Shown piece after piece: positions 6,385 through 13,382 of a stretch of DNA of 16,876 bases. The DNA is from an uncultured Pseudomonadota bacterium. Lineage in GTDB: Bacteria > Pseudomonadota > Gammaproteobacteria > Xanthomonadales > Ahniellaceae. The notes beneath the pieces are model-generated. The model was not told the origin of the DNA. It saw nothing but the letters and a program-made list of their open reading frames with translations, and did not search any database. How positions within the stretch are numbered: the stretch's first letter is position 1; the number at the start of each line of letters is the position of its first letter. The stretch is from NCBI GenBank assembly GCA_937996755.1, contig CALKUS010000012.1:1-16876 (forward strand), written 5' to 3'. The translations under genes and the position numbers were made by a program.

Positions 6385-8171
6385 ACGACTTCGTCCCAGC
6401 TGCGCGACAGGCGCACCGCTGCATTGATGATCCCGACCAGCGAGTAGGTCTGCGGATAATTGCCCCAGAGCTCGCGAGAATCGGTCTCGAAGTCTTCCGA
6501 CAACAGGCCGAGGGAATTGCGACAGGCCAGCATGCGCCCGAACAGCTCACGCGCCTCGGCGCGCCGACCCGTGCGCGACAGCGCGTCGATGTACCAGAAC
6601 GTGCAGATGTTGAACGCCGTCGTCGGCGTACCGAAATCGTCGGGCGCCGAATAGCGCAACAGGTGGTCTCCGCGGCGCAGGCGCCGCTCGACTTCGGCGA
6701 TCGTGCCGACGATGCGTGGATCGTCGGCGCCCAGGTAGCCGACTTCGAGCATGAGCAGCAGCCCCGCATCCACGTCGCTGCCACCGAAGCTTTCGGCATA
6801 GCTGCCGATCGTCGGGTTCCAGGCATGCGCGTCGATCGCCGCGCGGACCTGCGCGGCGCGCGACTGCCAGAGCCGCGCGCGGTCGTCGAGACCGAGGTGC
6901 CCGGCGATTCGCGCCAGGCGATCGCAGGCCGCCCAGCACATCAGGGCCGAAGAGGTGTGCACGCGGCTGCGCGACCGCAACTCCCACATGCCCGCGTCCG
7001 GCGTGTCGTACACGGCGAACGCGCGCTCGCCGATCGATTCGTAACGCTCGAAGTCGGTCCGCCCGGACGGGCGCAGCAGTCGCTTGTCGAAGAACGATTG
7101 CGTCGCGGCGAGGATGGCGTTGCCGTACACGTCGTGCTGGAAGTGCTCGTATGCCTGGTTGCCGACGCGGACCGGGCGATGGCCGCGGTAGCCTTCCAGC
7201 CAGTCGACCTCGCGTTCGACGAGGCTCGTTTCCAGCGCGACGCCGAAAACCGGCTGCAGGCGAGGCGCCTCGTCGACGAGCGCGACGTTGTGCAGGTAGC
7301 GCAGGTAGCGCTCCATGGTGTCGACGTCGGACAACGAATTGAGCGCGCGCACCACGAAGAACGCGTCGCGCAGCCAGCAGTATCGATAGTCCCAGTTGCG
7401 GGTCGTGCCACGCGCCTCGGGAATGCTGGTCGTCAGGGCGGCGACGATCGCGCCGGTGTCCTCGAACAGGCACAGCTTCAGCGTGATCGCCGCACGGATC
7501 ACGGCGTCCTGCCACTCGAACGGCAGTGCGAGTCGCCGCACCCACTCGCGCCAGTGATCGAGCGTGCGCTCGAGGAAATCGCGCGCGATCGTGGCGACGC
7601 TGTCGCCCAGCGTCTCGTCGGGACCAAGCAGGAAGGCGGCGGGCTCCTCCAGGACGAACGGCGTTTCCGCGAGCACGTAGCTCACCGGTGCGTCCGTGGT
7701 GAGGCGCAGCGTCGCGTCCGGACCCACGTAGCGGACGTGGTTGCTGCCGTGGGTCGTGAGCGGCCGGACGCGGCCATGGTCGAACATCGGCCGCAGTCGA
7801 ACGACGATGCGCGGTCGCCCCGCGACCGGACGCACGCACCGCACCAGCGTGAGCGGACGGAACTGCCGGCCGTGCAGCGTGAAGCGCGGCGCGAAATCGA
7901 CGATCTCCACCGCGTTCCCGTCGTCGTCGGTCAATCGCGTCACGAGCACGGCGGTGTTGCCTTCGTAGCGTTGCTCGGCGTGCGCGAACGCCAGCAGCTC
8001 GATCTCCCAGAAGCCGCGCGGCTCGTCCGTGGTATCGGAGCGCCCGAGCAGCGAGTGGAATACGGGATCGCCGTCGAACCGCGGCAGGCAGCACCAGACG
8101 ATGCGTGCCCGCGCGTCGAGCAGCGCGCCGAAGCTGCAGTTGCCGACGACCCCGAGGTCCAGGGATGGCAT
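6381..8171 (-). CDS. Glycoside hydrolase family 15 protein (glucoamylase/trehalase-like)
   Basis: 596 residues with no signal peptide, so cytosolic. The N-terminal beta-sandwich (about 1-200) opens with DLGVVGNCSFGALLDARARIVWCCLPRFD, typical of bacterial GH15 proteins. The (alpha/alpha)6 barrel follows. It carries the substrate-binding RNWDYRYCWLRDA (258-270), a general-acid Glu in DAGMWELRS (E397) and a base Glu in GLLSEDFETDSRELWGNYPQTYS (E559). In this family such proteins hydrolyse alpha-glucosidic bonds; actinobacterial relatives are trehalases. Lying between otsB and otsA, it most plausibly degrades or proofreads the operon's disaccharide; substrate is inferred. The start at 8171 (rather than an in-frame ATG at 8207) is preferred because GGAGGAGG precedes it and the ATG shares one base with the otsB stop (TGATG). 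Confidence 0.9.
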   Translation of the reverse strand: MPSLDLGVVGNCSFGALLDARARIVWCCLPRFDGDPVFHSLLGRSDTTDEPRGFWEIELLAFAHAEQRYEGNTAVLVTRLTDDDGNAVEIVDFAPRFTLHGRQFRPLTLVRCVRPVAGRPRIVVRLRPMFDHGRVRPLTTHGSNHVRYVGPDATLRLTTDAPVSYVLAETPFVLEEPAAFLLGPDETLGDSVATIARDFLERTLDHWREWVRRLALPFEWQDAVIRAAITLKLCLFEDTGAIVAALTTSIPEARGTTRNWDYRYCWLRDAFFVVRALNSLSDVDTMERYLRYLHNVALVDEAPRLQPVFGVALETSLVEREVDWLEGYRGHRPVRVGNQAYEHFQHDVYGNAILAATQSFFDKRLLRPSGRTDFERYESIGERAFAVYDTPDAGMWELRSRSRVHTSSALMCWAACDRLARIAGHLGLDDRARLWQSRAAQVRAAIDAHAWNPTIGSYAESFGGSDVDAGLLLMLEVGYLGADDPRIVGTIAEVERRLRRGDHLLRYSAPDDFGTPTTAFNICTFWYIDALSRTGRRAEARELFGRMLACRNSLGLLSEDFETDSRELWGNYPQTYSLVGIINAAVRLSRSWDEVV

Positions 8172-8899
8172 CACGATCGATCCTCCTCCGTGTCGGCCGA
8201 CAGCCACGCCAGCAACGCGCGTACGCCCGGCATCGTGTAGCGCGCCCCCGTCTCGCCGGGGCCGATGCGAATGCCGAACCCGCCGAGCGCGGCAGCGGCG
8301 GCGAAGCCGTCCTCGTCCGTGACGTCGTCGCCGACGAACACGGGACGTCGACCCGCGAATGGAGGCAATTCCATCAATGCCTGCACCACGCTGCCCTTGC
8401 TCGTGCCATGCGACCGGATCTCGACGACCATCTTTCCCGGCACCGCGCGCAGGCCGAATCGGCCGGCCAGCTCATCGGCCACGGCCAGGCAGGTCGGCGC
8501 GCTGAGCGGCGCGCCGCGGTAGTGCAGCGCAACCGCACTGCCCTTGTCCTCGACCCAGGTGCCCTCGTGCGCGCGGAGTGCCGCGACGGCGGCCTCGGCG
8601 ATCGCCGTTACCGCGCGCTCCTCGAGCATCGCGACCTGGCCGCCGTACCGGGACCGCAGTTGCGCGCCATGCAGTCCACCACCGGCGAACCGGAACGGCC
8701 GCAACCAGCCGTCGACGTCCTCGAGCGAACGACCCGTGACGATGGCGAGCGCGCCGCCGAGACGCGTCCGTGCCGCGTCCAGCATCTGCGGCAATCCGGT
8801 CGGCGGAAGCACTCGCGCGGGATGGTCGGCGATCTCGACGAGCGTCCCATCGAAATCCAGGAACAACGCATCCGTCGCCCGCAGTTGCTCGGGGGGCAT
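8171..8899 (-). CDS. otsB: Trehalose-6-phosphate phosphatase (HAD superfamily)
   Basis: 242 residues, the normal OtsB length; cytosolic. HAD motifs are all present: DFDGTLVE with nucleophile D15 and acid D17, VTGRS (54-58), K168 in SHGTSKG, and GDDVTDED with D191/D192/D195. The cap region carries GLHGAQ (75-80) and VEDKGSAVALHYR (116-128), typical of T6P phosphatases. It removes phosphate from the OtsA product. It is the first gene of a three-gene operon with GH15 and the sensor-fused OtsA. The ATG at 8899 is the only ATG before motif I and an in-frame stop lies shortly upstream. No SD is present; a promoter-like pair close to the ATG suggests leaderless initiation. Confidence 0.93.
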   Translation of the reverse strand: MPPEQLRATDALFLDFDGTLVEIADHPARVLPPTGLPQMLDAARTRLGGALAIVTGRSLEDVDGWLRPFRFAGGGLHGAQLRSRYGGQVAMLEERAVTAIAEAAVAALRAHEGTWVEDKGSAVALHYRGAPLSAPTCLAVADELAGRFGLRAVPGKMVVEIRSHGTSKGSVVQALMELPPFAGRRPVFVGDDVTDEDGFAAAAALGGFGIRIGPGETGARYTMPGVRALLAWLSADTEEDRS

Positions 8900-8906
8900 C
8901 CGGCGG

Positions 8907-8934
8907 AGGATACGTCACGGACGCGAAACGACAA
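8907..8934 (-). promoter_or_regulatory. Candidate sigma-70 promoter for the ots operon, implying a leaderless otsB
   Basis: On the minus strand TTGTCG (8934-8929) and TATCCT (8912-8907) are separated by 16 bases, each matching four of six consensus positions. The -10 ends seven bases before the otsB ATG, so transcription would start at or next to the start codon. This agrees with the missing SD. Statistical support is modest. Confidence 0.4.
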
Positions 8935-8998
8935 CGATCGGCGCGACGGCGCGAAGTCGAGAATCGTGCGGAAATCCGGGAAATTCGCGCGGATCGGG

Positions 8999-9020
8999 GG
9001 TTCGTGAACAGTTGCGAACC
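8999..9020. repeat. Inverted repeat GGTTCG-N10-CGAACC in the DUF2333-otsB gap
   Basis: Perfect 6-bp arms (8999-9004 and 9015-9020) flank TGAACAGTTG, which is itself nearly symmetrical. It lies six bases beyond the DUF2333 stop and about 65 bases upstream of the otsB promoter candidate. It could be a weak terminator (no T-run follows) or an operator. The rest of the 8900-9026 gap shows only the candidate promoter. Confidence 0.4.
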
Positions 9021-9026
9021 GGCTCG

Positions 9027-10040
9027 TCAGCCCTGCTTGAGCAATTGCCTCAGGTCGAGCACCGCCGCGTTCGCGCGCGAAATGTAGTTCGCCATCACGA
9101 GCGAGTGGTTGGCGAAGAATCCGTACTGGCTGCCGTTGAGGATGATCGGGCTGCCGAGTCCGCGCTGGCTTTCCTCGAGCTCGCGGATCACCTGGCGCAG
9201 GCTGATGAGCGCGTTCTTGTCGCGCAGCACCGGCTCGAAATCGTGCTCGATCGCCTTGAGGAAATGCACGAGCGCCCAGGTGGTGCCGCGCGCCTCGTAG
9301 AACACGTCGTCGATCTCCAGCCACGGCGTCTTCACGATGCGCGCGTCGGGCGAATGCGTGGACTGCTGCGCGGACGCGTCGCCGGCGAGGTCGGTATTGA
9401 TGCGCAGCTGGCCGACGCTCGCGGAGAGGCGTTGCGACATCGAACCGAGGCGCTTGTTGACGAGGTCGAGGTACGCGACGAGGTTGTCGGCGCGCGTGTA
9501 GAACTGAGCGTTCTCGTCGTCGTTGTCGCCGAGGCGCGTGAGGTAGGCCTCGGTGCGCTCCAGCGCGTTGCGGTACTGGCTCTCGCTGGACGGCAGCAGC
9601 CAGCGCGTGTGCTTGTAGGAAAGGTAGTTGAACGCTTCGCGCAGGTCGGCATCCTCGATGGACTGCGTCTGCGATCGCGCGAAATCGTTGCGCATGGACT
9701 GCGCGAGGTCACGCAGCTGCAGCACGACGCCCTTCTCCCAGTTCGGGATGTTGTCCATCAGCACGCCGGGCGGCGCGATGTCGTTCGCGAGGAAACCGCC
9801 GCGCTTGTCGAGCAGCACGTCGATGGTGTGCATCATCGTGGTCGTCGTGACCGTGCCCGGCACGACGCGATGGCCGTGCAGCGCCGCATGGTCCTGCGCC
9901 ACCTTCACCACGTCGAACGGGTCCGGCTCGGCATCCCACCACCACATCAACGCGAGCACGACGAGCGCGTACAGCGCGAGCAGCACGCCGAGCGCACGCA
10001 GCACGAGGCCGGAACGCGATGCGGGAACGACGGTGTTCAT
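9027..10040 (-). CDS. DUF2333 family membrane-anchored protein
   Basis: 337 residues from ATG 10040. One N-terminal helix (about 12-35) is followed by WWWDAEPDPFDV and a long mostly alpha-helical, probably periplasmic domain. Segments typical of DUF2333 (PF10095) are GFLANDIAPPGVLMDNIPNWEKGV, RNDFARSQTQS, LPSSESQYRNAL, FYTRADNL and RLGSMSQRLSASVG. The family is common in gammaproteobacteria; its function is unknown. A GTG six codons upstream (10058) could extend it, but ATG 10040 is preferred because GGGGGCA lies at SD-like distance and the extension is Pro/Arg-rich without conservation cues. It stands alone between the ots operon and the DUF2092 operon, with 164 bp upstream. Confidence 0.87.
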   Translation of the reverse strand: MNTVVPASRSGLVLRALGVLLALYALVVLALMWWWDAEPDPFDVVKVAQDHAALHGHRVVPGTVTTTTMMHTIDVLLDKRGGFLANDIAPPGVLMDNIPNWEKGVVLQLRDLAQSMRNDFARSQTQSIEDADLREAFNYLSYKHTRWLLPSSESQYRNALERTEAYLTRLGDNDDENAQFYTRADNLVAYLDLVNKRLGSMSQRLSASVGQLRINTDLAGDASAQQSTHSPDARIVKTPWLEIDDVFYEARGTTWALVHFLKAIEHDFEPVLRDKNALISLRQVIRELEESQRGLGSPIILNGSQYGFFANHSLVMANYISRANAAVLDLRQLLKQG

Positions 10041-10140
10041 GCGGCGCGGTGCCCCCACGGCAGAGCGACGTGAGGGAGCTTAGCGCAGCGGCGCATTGCC
10101 GGGAGTGCTTGTCGTCACCCTTGTGGGCGCGCAGCTCAGG

Positions 10141-10175
10141 CGGCCTCCTCGTCGCCGTCGTGGTGCAGGAGGCCG
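10141..10175. repeat. 9-bp inverted repeat downstream of the STAS-like gene
   Basis: CGGCCTCCT (10141-10149) and AGGAGGCCG (10167-10175) are perfect complements around a 17-base loop. It lies about 30 bases beyond the stop of the minus-strand gene ending at 10205. It may end that operon, but no T-run follows on either strand. The remainder of 10041-10204 shows no gene or clear promoter. Confidence 0.4.
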
Positions 10176-10204
10176 TTCACGTGGTCGGCGCCTGCAACGC
10201 GATC

Positions 10205-10561
10205 TCAGCGCGGGGCGAGCTGCAGCCAGGCGAGCGCTTCGTCGCGATCGGTGAATGCGCGCACGTCGACGCCGCGACTGCTCGCGATGTTCTCGATCAC
10301 GCGGTTCACCTGGTGCGGCAGCGCGAGCGCCGCGAGGCGCACGCCGGTCGGCCAGACCTCGGCGAGCCTGGACGCGAGGAAGATGCGATCGACGGGATCG
10401 ATCGGGCCGTCGAGCGCGGTCATGTCGACGAACGCCGCGGTGCAGCCGTGCTCGGCGACCGCGCGCCTGACCATGCCGGGCAGGCCCATGAGGGTGTCGC
10501 GCGAGCAGTCGTCGCTCACCATCCGCGCCATGAGCAGCGCCCCTTCCACGCGCATCTCCAT
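10205..10561 (-). CDS. Small cytosolic protein, possibly STAS/SpoIIAA-like
   Basis: 118 residues, no signal peptide or membrane helix. Its arrangement (strand with FVDMTAL at 44-50, helix DPVDRIFLASRLAEVW, strand VRLAALAL, helix VNRVIENIASSRGV, strand DVRAFTD, helix DEALAWL at 107-113) resembles SpoIIAA/STAS-like proteins, in which a small alpha/beta domain binds a partner. That is a pattern judgement without a diagnostic motif. It follows the proline-rich protein gene by nine bases, so it belongs to that operon. The start is uncertain: ATG 10561 has no SD, while the internal ATG at codon 11 is preceded by GGAAGGGG. Confidence 0.65.
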   Translation of the reverse strand: MEMRVEGALLMARMVSDDCSRDTLMGLPGMVRRAVAEHGCTAAFVDMTALDGPIDPVDRIFLASRLAEVWPTGVRLAALALPHQVNRVIENIASSRGVDVRAFTDRDEALAWLQLAPR

Positions 10562-10570
10562 CCGCGGAGA

Positions 10571-11026
10571 CTACTGCACGACGGTGTAGACGAGGCGGTC
10601 GCCCTCGAAGCGCTCTTCGTAGAATGCGCCGCCGCAGCGGCGCAGGAACTTGCCGTTGCGCTCGACCGTGCCGCAGCCCGACGGCAGCTCGAGCAGCGTC
10701 GTGCCGACCGCGGGCGGGGGCGGCGGTGGCGCGGCCGGTTCCGGCGGCGGCGGCGGCTCCTCCGCGCGCACCGCATCCTCCGCCCACGCCGCGTCCTCGT
10801 ACCAGTAGTAGCCGTAGGCCGCGCCGAGATAGCGGCCGTCGCGCCGGCCGTCGCCGTTCGCGTCCGGCGGCCGCACGGGCCGGTTGCCGCCGAGGCGCGC
10901 CTGCGCCGCGGCGTTCGCGCCGGCGACCGACGCCGTCGCGAGCCGGCCGCCCGCTGCCGCGGCCGGGAACGCGAGCGCGAGCGCGATGCCCGCCGCCAGG
11001 AGCGACGACGCCAGCCGCGCGCTCAT
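10571..11026 (-). CDS. Secreted proline-rich small protein with DUF6515-like C-terminus
   Basis: 151 residues. A signal peptide (1 to about 25, FPAAAAGG) is followed by a low-complexity region, the segment DANGDGRRDGRYLG (55-68) that resembles a calcium-binding loop, a Tyr/Trp cluster (YGYYWYEDAAW, 71-81) and a proline run (91-105). The C-terminal 40 residues (TTLLELPSGCGTVERNG, RRCGGAFYEERFEGDRLVYTVV) have the LPxGC, CGGxxY and VYxVV pattern of DUF6515-type proteins, with two cysteines (118 and 131) that could form a disulfide. Its ATG overlaps the TGA of the DUF2092 gene (ATGA), so the two are coupled; such small proteins beside DUF2092 genes are, as I recall, a recurring arrangement. Function is unknown. 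The proline/glycine codon bias creates long spurious overlapping frames. Confidence 0.75.
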   Translation of the reverse strand: MSARLASSLLAAGIALALAFPAAAAGGRLATASVAGANAAAQARLGGNRPVRPPDANGDGRRDGRYLGAAYGYYWYEDAAWAEDAVRAEEPPPPPEPAAPPPPPPAVGTTLLELPSGCGTVERNGKFLRRCGGAFYEERFEGDRLVYTVVQ

Positions 11027-11787
11027 GGCTTGCCGCCCGCGAACTCGATGCGGTGCGTGCCGGCCGGCGGCACGAAGCGGAACGCATCTGCAGCGATCGT
11101 CGGCGCGAGGTCCCAGTCGAACGTCGCTTCGTACTGCGGCTCGCCGTATTCGTAGCGCGTGGTCACGAGCAGCTTGCGCGGCAACGGGCGCTCGCCCTTC
11201 GCCACCCAGAGCTGCCAGTCGATCGTCGCCTGGCGGAACGCGAGGTGCTGCACGACGACGCCGTCCAGCGTCGTCTCGCCGACCAGGATCCCGGCGCGCG
11301 CGCCATCCGCGAGCGTGCCGCGGAAGCCTTGCACGAGCACGTCGAGCAGCGGCATCTCGACGCCGCGCGCGAGCAGCTCGTCGACCGTGCCGGCGATCGT
11401 GTCGGGCGCGTCGAATTGCGCGTAGACCTCGGCGCGCGGCGCGAACACGGTGAGCACGTCGCCGTCGTAGACGTACGAACGCACTTTCAGCTCGCCGTCG
11501 ACGTCGACGCGCAGACGATCCGGCCGCTGCACGAGCAGCACCGCATGCTGCTGGTTCTGCAGCTTGTAGCCGAACGACAGCACTTCGTCGCGCGACTCCT
11601 GCGCGTCGATGGAAAAGCGCTGCAGGCCCTGCAGGTACTTCGCCATGCCGTCGAGCACGGCGCGCGCTTCCGCGGACACGCCCATCGCGCGCGATGCATC
11701 CGGCCCCTCGGCGGCGGCGGAAGCGGATGCGGCGAGCAGCACGGCGCACGCGAGCATCACGCGGCGGCAGCGATCGATGGCGCGCAT
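11023..11787 (-). CDS. DUF2092 family secreted protein
   Basis: 254 residues. A signal peptide (1-26, ACAVLLAASASAAAEG) is followed by a mostly beta-stranded periplasmic domain. Sequence typical of DUF2092 (PF09865) includes YLQGLQRFSIDAQESRDEVL (51-70), GYKLQNQQHAVLLVQRPDRLRV (73-94), YVYDGDVLTVFAPRAEVYAQF (105-125) and a C-terminal FRFVPPAG (236-243). The curved-sheet pattern recalls LolA/LolB-like hydrophobic-ligand carriers; I believe the family is grouped with them, but I cannot check. The start at 11787 is fixed by GGGAGGAG five bases upstream. It is the first gene of a coupled three-gene operon and is divergent from the MltF-like gene. Confidence 0.85.
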   Translation of the reverse strand: MRAIDRCRRVMLACAVLLAASASAAAEGPDASRAMGVSAEARAVLDGMAKYLQGLQRFSIDAQESRDEVLSFGYKLQNQQHAVLLVQRPDRLRVDVDGELKVRSYVYDGDVLTVFAPRAEVYAQFDAPDTIAGTVDELLARGVEMPLLDVLVQGFRGTLADGARAGILVGETTLDGVVVQHLAFRQATIDWQLWVAKGERPLPRKLLVTTRYEYGEPQYEATFDWDLAPTIAADAFRFVPPAGTHRIEFAGGKP

Positions 11788-11824
11788 GGCTCCTCCCGGC
11801 GAGTCGCGGCCGTGGGCGAGCCGG

Positions 11825-11898
11825 ATGCTACGCCGGCGGACGCAGCGCGCCTGTTGGCCGTTCGGGCAAGTTCGCCCGGCGGCGCGCGCGACTAGCAT
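11825..11898. promoter_or_regulatory. Divergent promoter region with two facing TAGCAT boxes and a central palindrome
   Basis: The 140-bp gap between DUF2092 and the MltF-like gene carries TAGCAT on the minus strand (11830-11825), 37 bases before the DUF2092 start. It also carries TAGCAT on the plus strand (11893-11898), 29 bases before the MltF-like start. Both are at -10 distance. A weak -35-like TTCGCC (11871-11876) precedes the plus-strand box by 16 bases; none is clear for the minus box. Between them CGGGC-AAGTTC-GCCCG (11863-11878) is an inverted repeat that could be an operator. Confidence 0.35.
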
Positions 11899-11927
11899 TC
11901 CGCCATCCGGGTCTCGGGGATGCGGGC

Positions 11928-13364
11928 ATGGCCGACGTGCGCAAGCTGGTGCTCTCCGCGATGCTCGCCGGCGCCTTCCTCGCCACGGCCGCCGCCGGCG
12001 ACGACACCCTGCCGGCGGACGTCGTGGCGAAGCCGTGGACGGGCGACCTCGACGGCATGACCGAACGACGCCTGATCCGCGCGCTGGTGCCGTACTCGAA
12101 GACGCTCTACTTCGTCGACCGCGGCACGCAGCGCGGGCTCGCGTACGAGTACATGGCCGAGTTCGAAGCCGTGCTCAATGCGAAGCGCAAGTCGGGGAAC
12201 CTGCGCGTGAACGTGGTGTTCATACCGACCACGCGCGACCAGATGCTCGCGATGCTCGACAGCGGGCGCGGCGACATCGCCGTGGTCGACGCGTCGATCT
12301 CCGACGAGCGCCGGCAGAGGGCCGACTTCAGCGAGCCGATCGCGCGCGGCATCAAGGAGATCGTGGTCACCGGCCCGACGTCGCCCGCGATCGCGACGCT
12401 CGACGACCTCGCCGGCAAGACCGTCTACGTGCGTCCCGATTCCACGCGCGAAGCGCACCTGCGCGAGCTCAGCGACGCGCTCGTGGCGAAGGGACTCCCG
12501 CCGATCGACGTGCAGCTCGCCGCGCCGGAGCTCGAGCCGGAGGACCTGCTCGAGATGGTGAACGCCGGGCTGCTGCCCGCCGTCGTCGTGAACGACTACT
12601 ACGGGCGCTTCTGGAAGCAGGTGTTCACCGACATGGTGGTGCGCGACGACCTCGTGATCAGCGCGGCGAACGACATCGGCTTCGCGATGCGGAAGGGCAG
12701 CCCGCTGTTCAAGGGCGAGCTGGACGCGTTCCTGAAGTCGCGCAGCAAGGGCAGCGCGTTCGGCAACATCCTCGCGAAGAAGTACTTCAAGGACACGCAC
12801 TGGGTGAAGAACGCCGCGAACGAAGCCGAAATGGCGAAGTTCCGCGCGCTCGTGCAGTTCTTCCGCAAGTACGCCGAGGAATACGGCGTGGACTGGGTGC
12901 TGATGGCCGCACAGGGCTACCAGGAGTCGCGGCTCGACCAGAGCGTGCGCAGCCCGGTCGGCGCGATCGGCGTCATGCAGGTGATGCCGGCCACCGGCAA
13001 GGACATGGCGGTCGGCGACATCGGCATCACCGAGAACAACATCCGCGCGGGCATCAAGTACATCCGCTTCGTGATGGACAACTTCTACGCCGACGAGGCG
13101 ATGGACCAGAAGAACAAGATGCTGTTCGCGTTCGCCAGCTACAACGCGGGCCCGGGCCGCATCTCCGGCCTCCGCAGGCAGGCGGCGGCGCGCGGGCTCG
13201 ACCCGAACCGCTGGTTCAACAACGTCGAGCAGCTCGCGTCCGAGAAGATCGGGCGCGAGACGGTGCAGTACGTCTCGAACATCTACAAGTACTACATCGC
13301 CTACACGCTCGCGCAGCAGCAGGTGGAGAAGCGCAATGCCGCGCGCGACGCGACGAAGACCTGA
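11928..13364 (+). CDS. MltF-like periplasmic lytic transglycosylase (solute-binding domain plus SLT domain)
   Basis: 478 residues. After a signal peptide (1-24, ATAAAG/DD), residues about 47-270 form a solute-binding-protein family 3 domain (LIRALVPYSKTLYFVDRGTQ, GRGDIAVVDASIS, RADFSEPI, TLDDLAGKTVYVRPDS). Residues about 305-460 form an SLT lytic transglycosylase domain: AAQGYQESRLD with catalytic E333, GAIGVMQVMPATGKDM (345-360), NNIRAGIKYI (370-379) and FASYNAGPGRI (402-412). Such enzymes cleave peptidoglycan between MurNAc and GlcNAc, leaving anhydroMurNAc. E. coli MltF is a lipoprotein; here no lipobox cysteine is present, so the protein should be soluble in the periplasm. The DUF4136 gene follows after 18 bases with its own SD. 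Confidence 0.93.
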   Translation: MADVRKLVLSAMLAGAFLATAAAGDDTLPADVVAKPWTGDLDGMTERRLIRALVPYSKTLYFVDRGTQRGLAYEYMAEFEAVLNAKRKSGNLRVNVVFIPTTRDQMLAMLDSGRGDIAVVDASISDERRQRADFSEPIARGIKEIVVTGPTSPAIATLDDLAGKTVYVRPDSTREAHLRELSDALVAKGLPPIDVQLAAPELEPEDLLEMVNAGLLPAVVVNDYYGRFWKQVFTDMVVRDDLVISAANDIGFAMRKGSPLFKGELDAFLKSRSKGSAFGNILAKKYFKDTHWVKNAANEAEMAKFRALVQFFRKYAEEYGVDWVLMAAQGYQESRLDQSVRSPVGAIGVMQVMPATGKDMAVGDIGITENNIRAGIKYIRFVMDNFYADEAMDQKNKMLFAFASYNAGPGRISGLRRQAAARGLDPNRWFNNVEQLASEKIGRETVQYVSNIYKYYIAYTLAQQQVEKRNAARDATKT

Positions 13365-13382
13365 TCGACCCGGAGGAACGCC

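Noticed and set aside
3923..6826. Very long minus-strand open frame (967 codons) overlapping otsA and GH15 in another frame
   Set aside because: Arg/Ala/Pro/Gly-rich composition typical of GC-rich shadow frames, with no domain. It overlaps genes with intact catalytic motifs.
8172..8207. N-terminal 12-residue extension of the GH15 protein from ATG 8207
   Set aside because: The extension overlaps the otsB 3' end and has no SD. ATG 8171 has GGAGGAGG upstream and begins at the conserved DLGVVGNCSFGALLD segment.
10681..10760. GGC/GCC-rich tract suggesting a tandem DNA repeat
   Set aside because: It encodes the proline run of the secreted protein. Units are irregular and explained by codon choice.
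11027..11749. Long upstream extension in frame with the proline-rich secreted protein
   Set aside because: Arg/Ala shadow sequence over the DUF2092 gene. The ATG at 11026 overlaps the upstream stop and begins a signal peptide.
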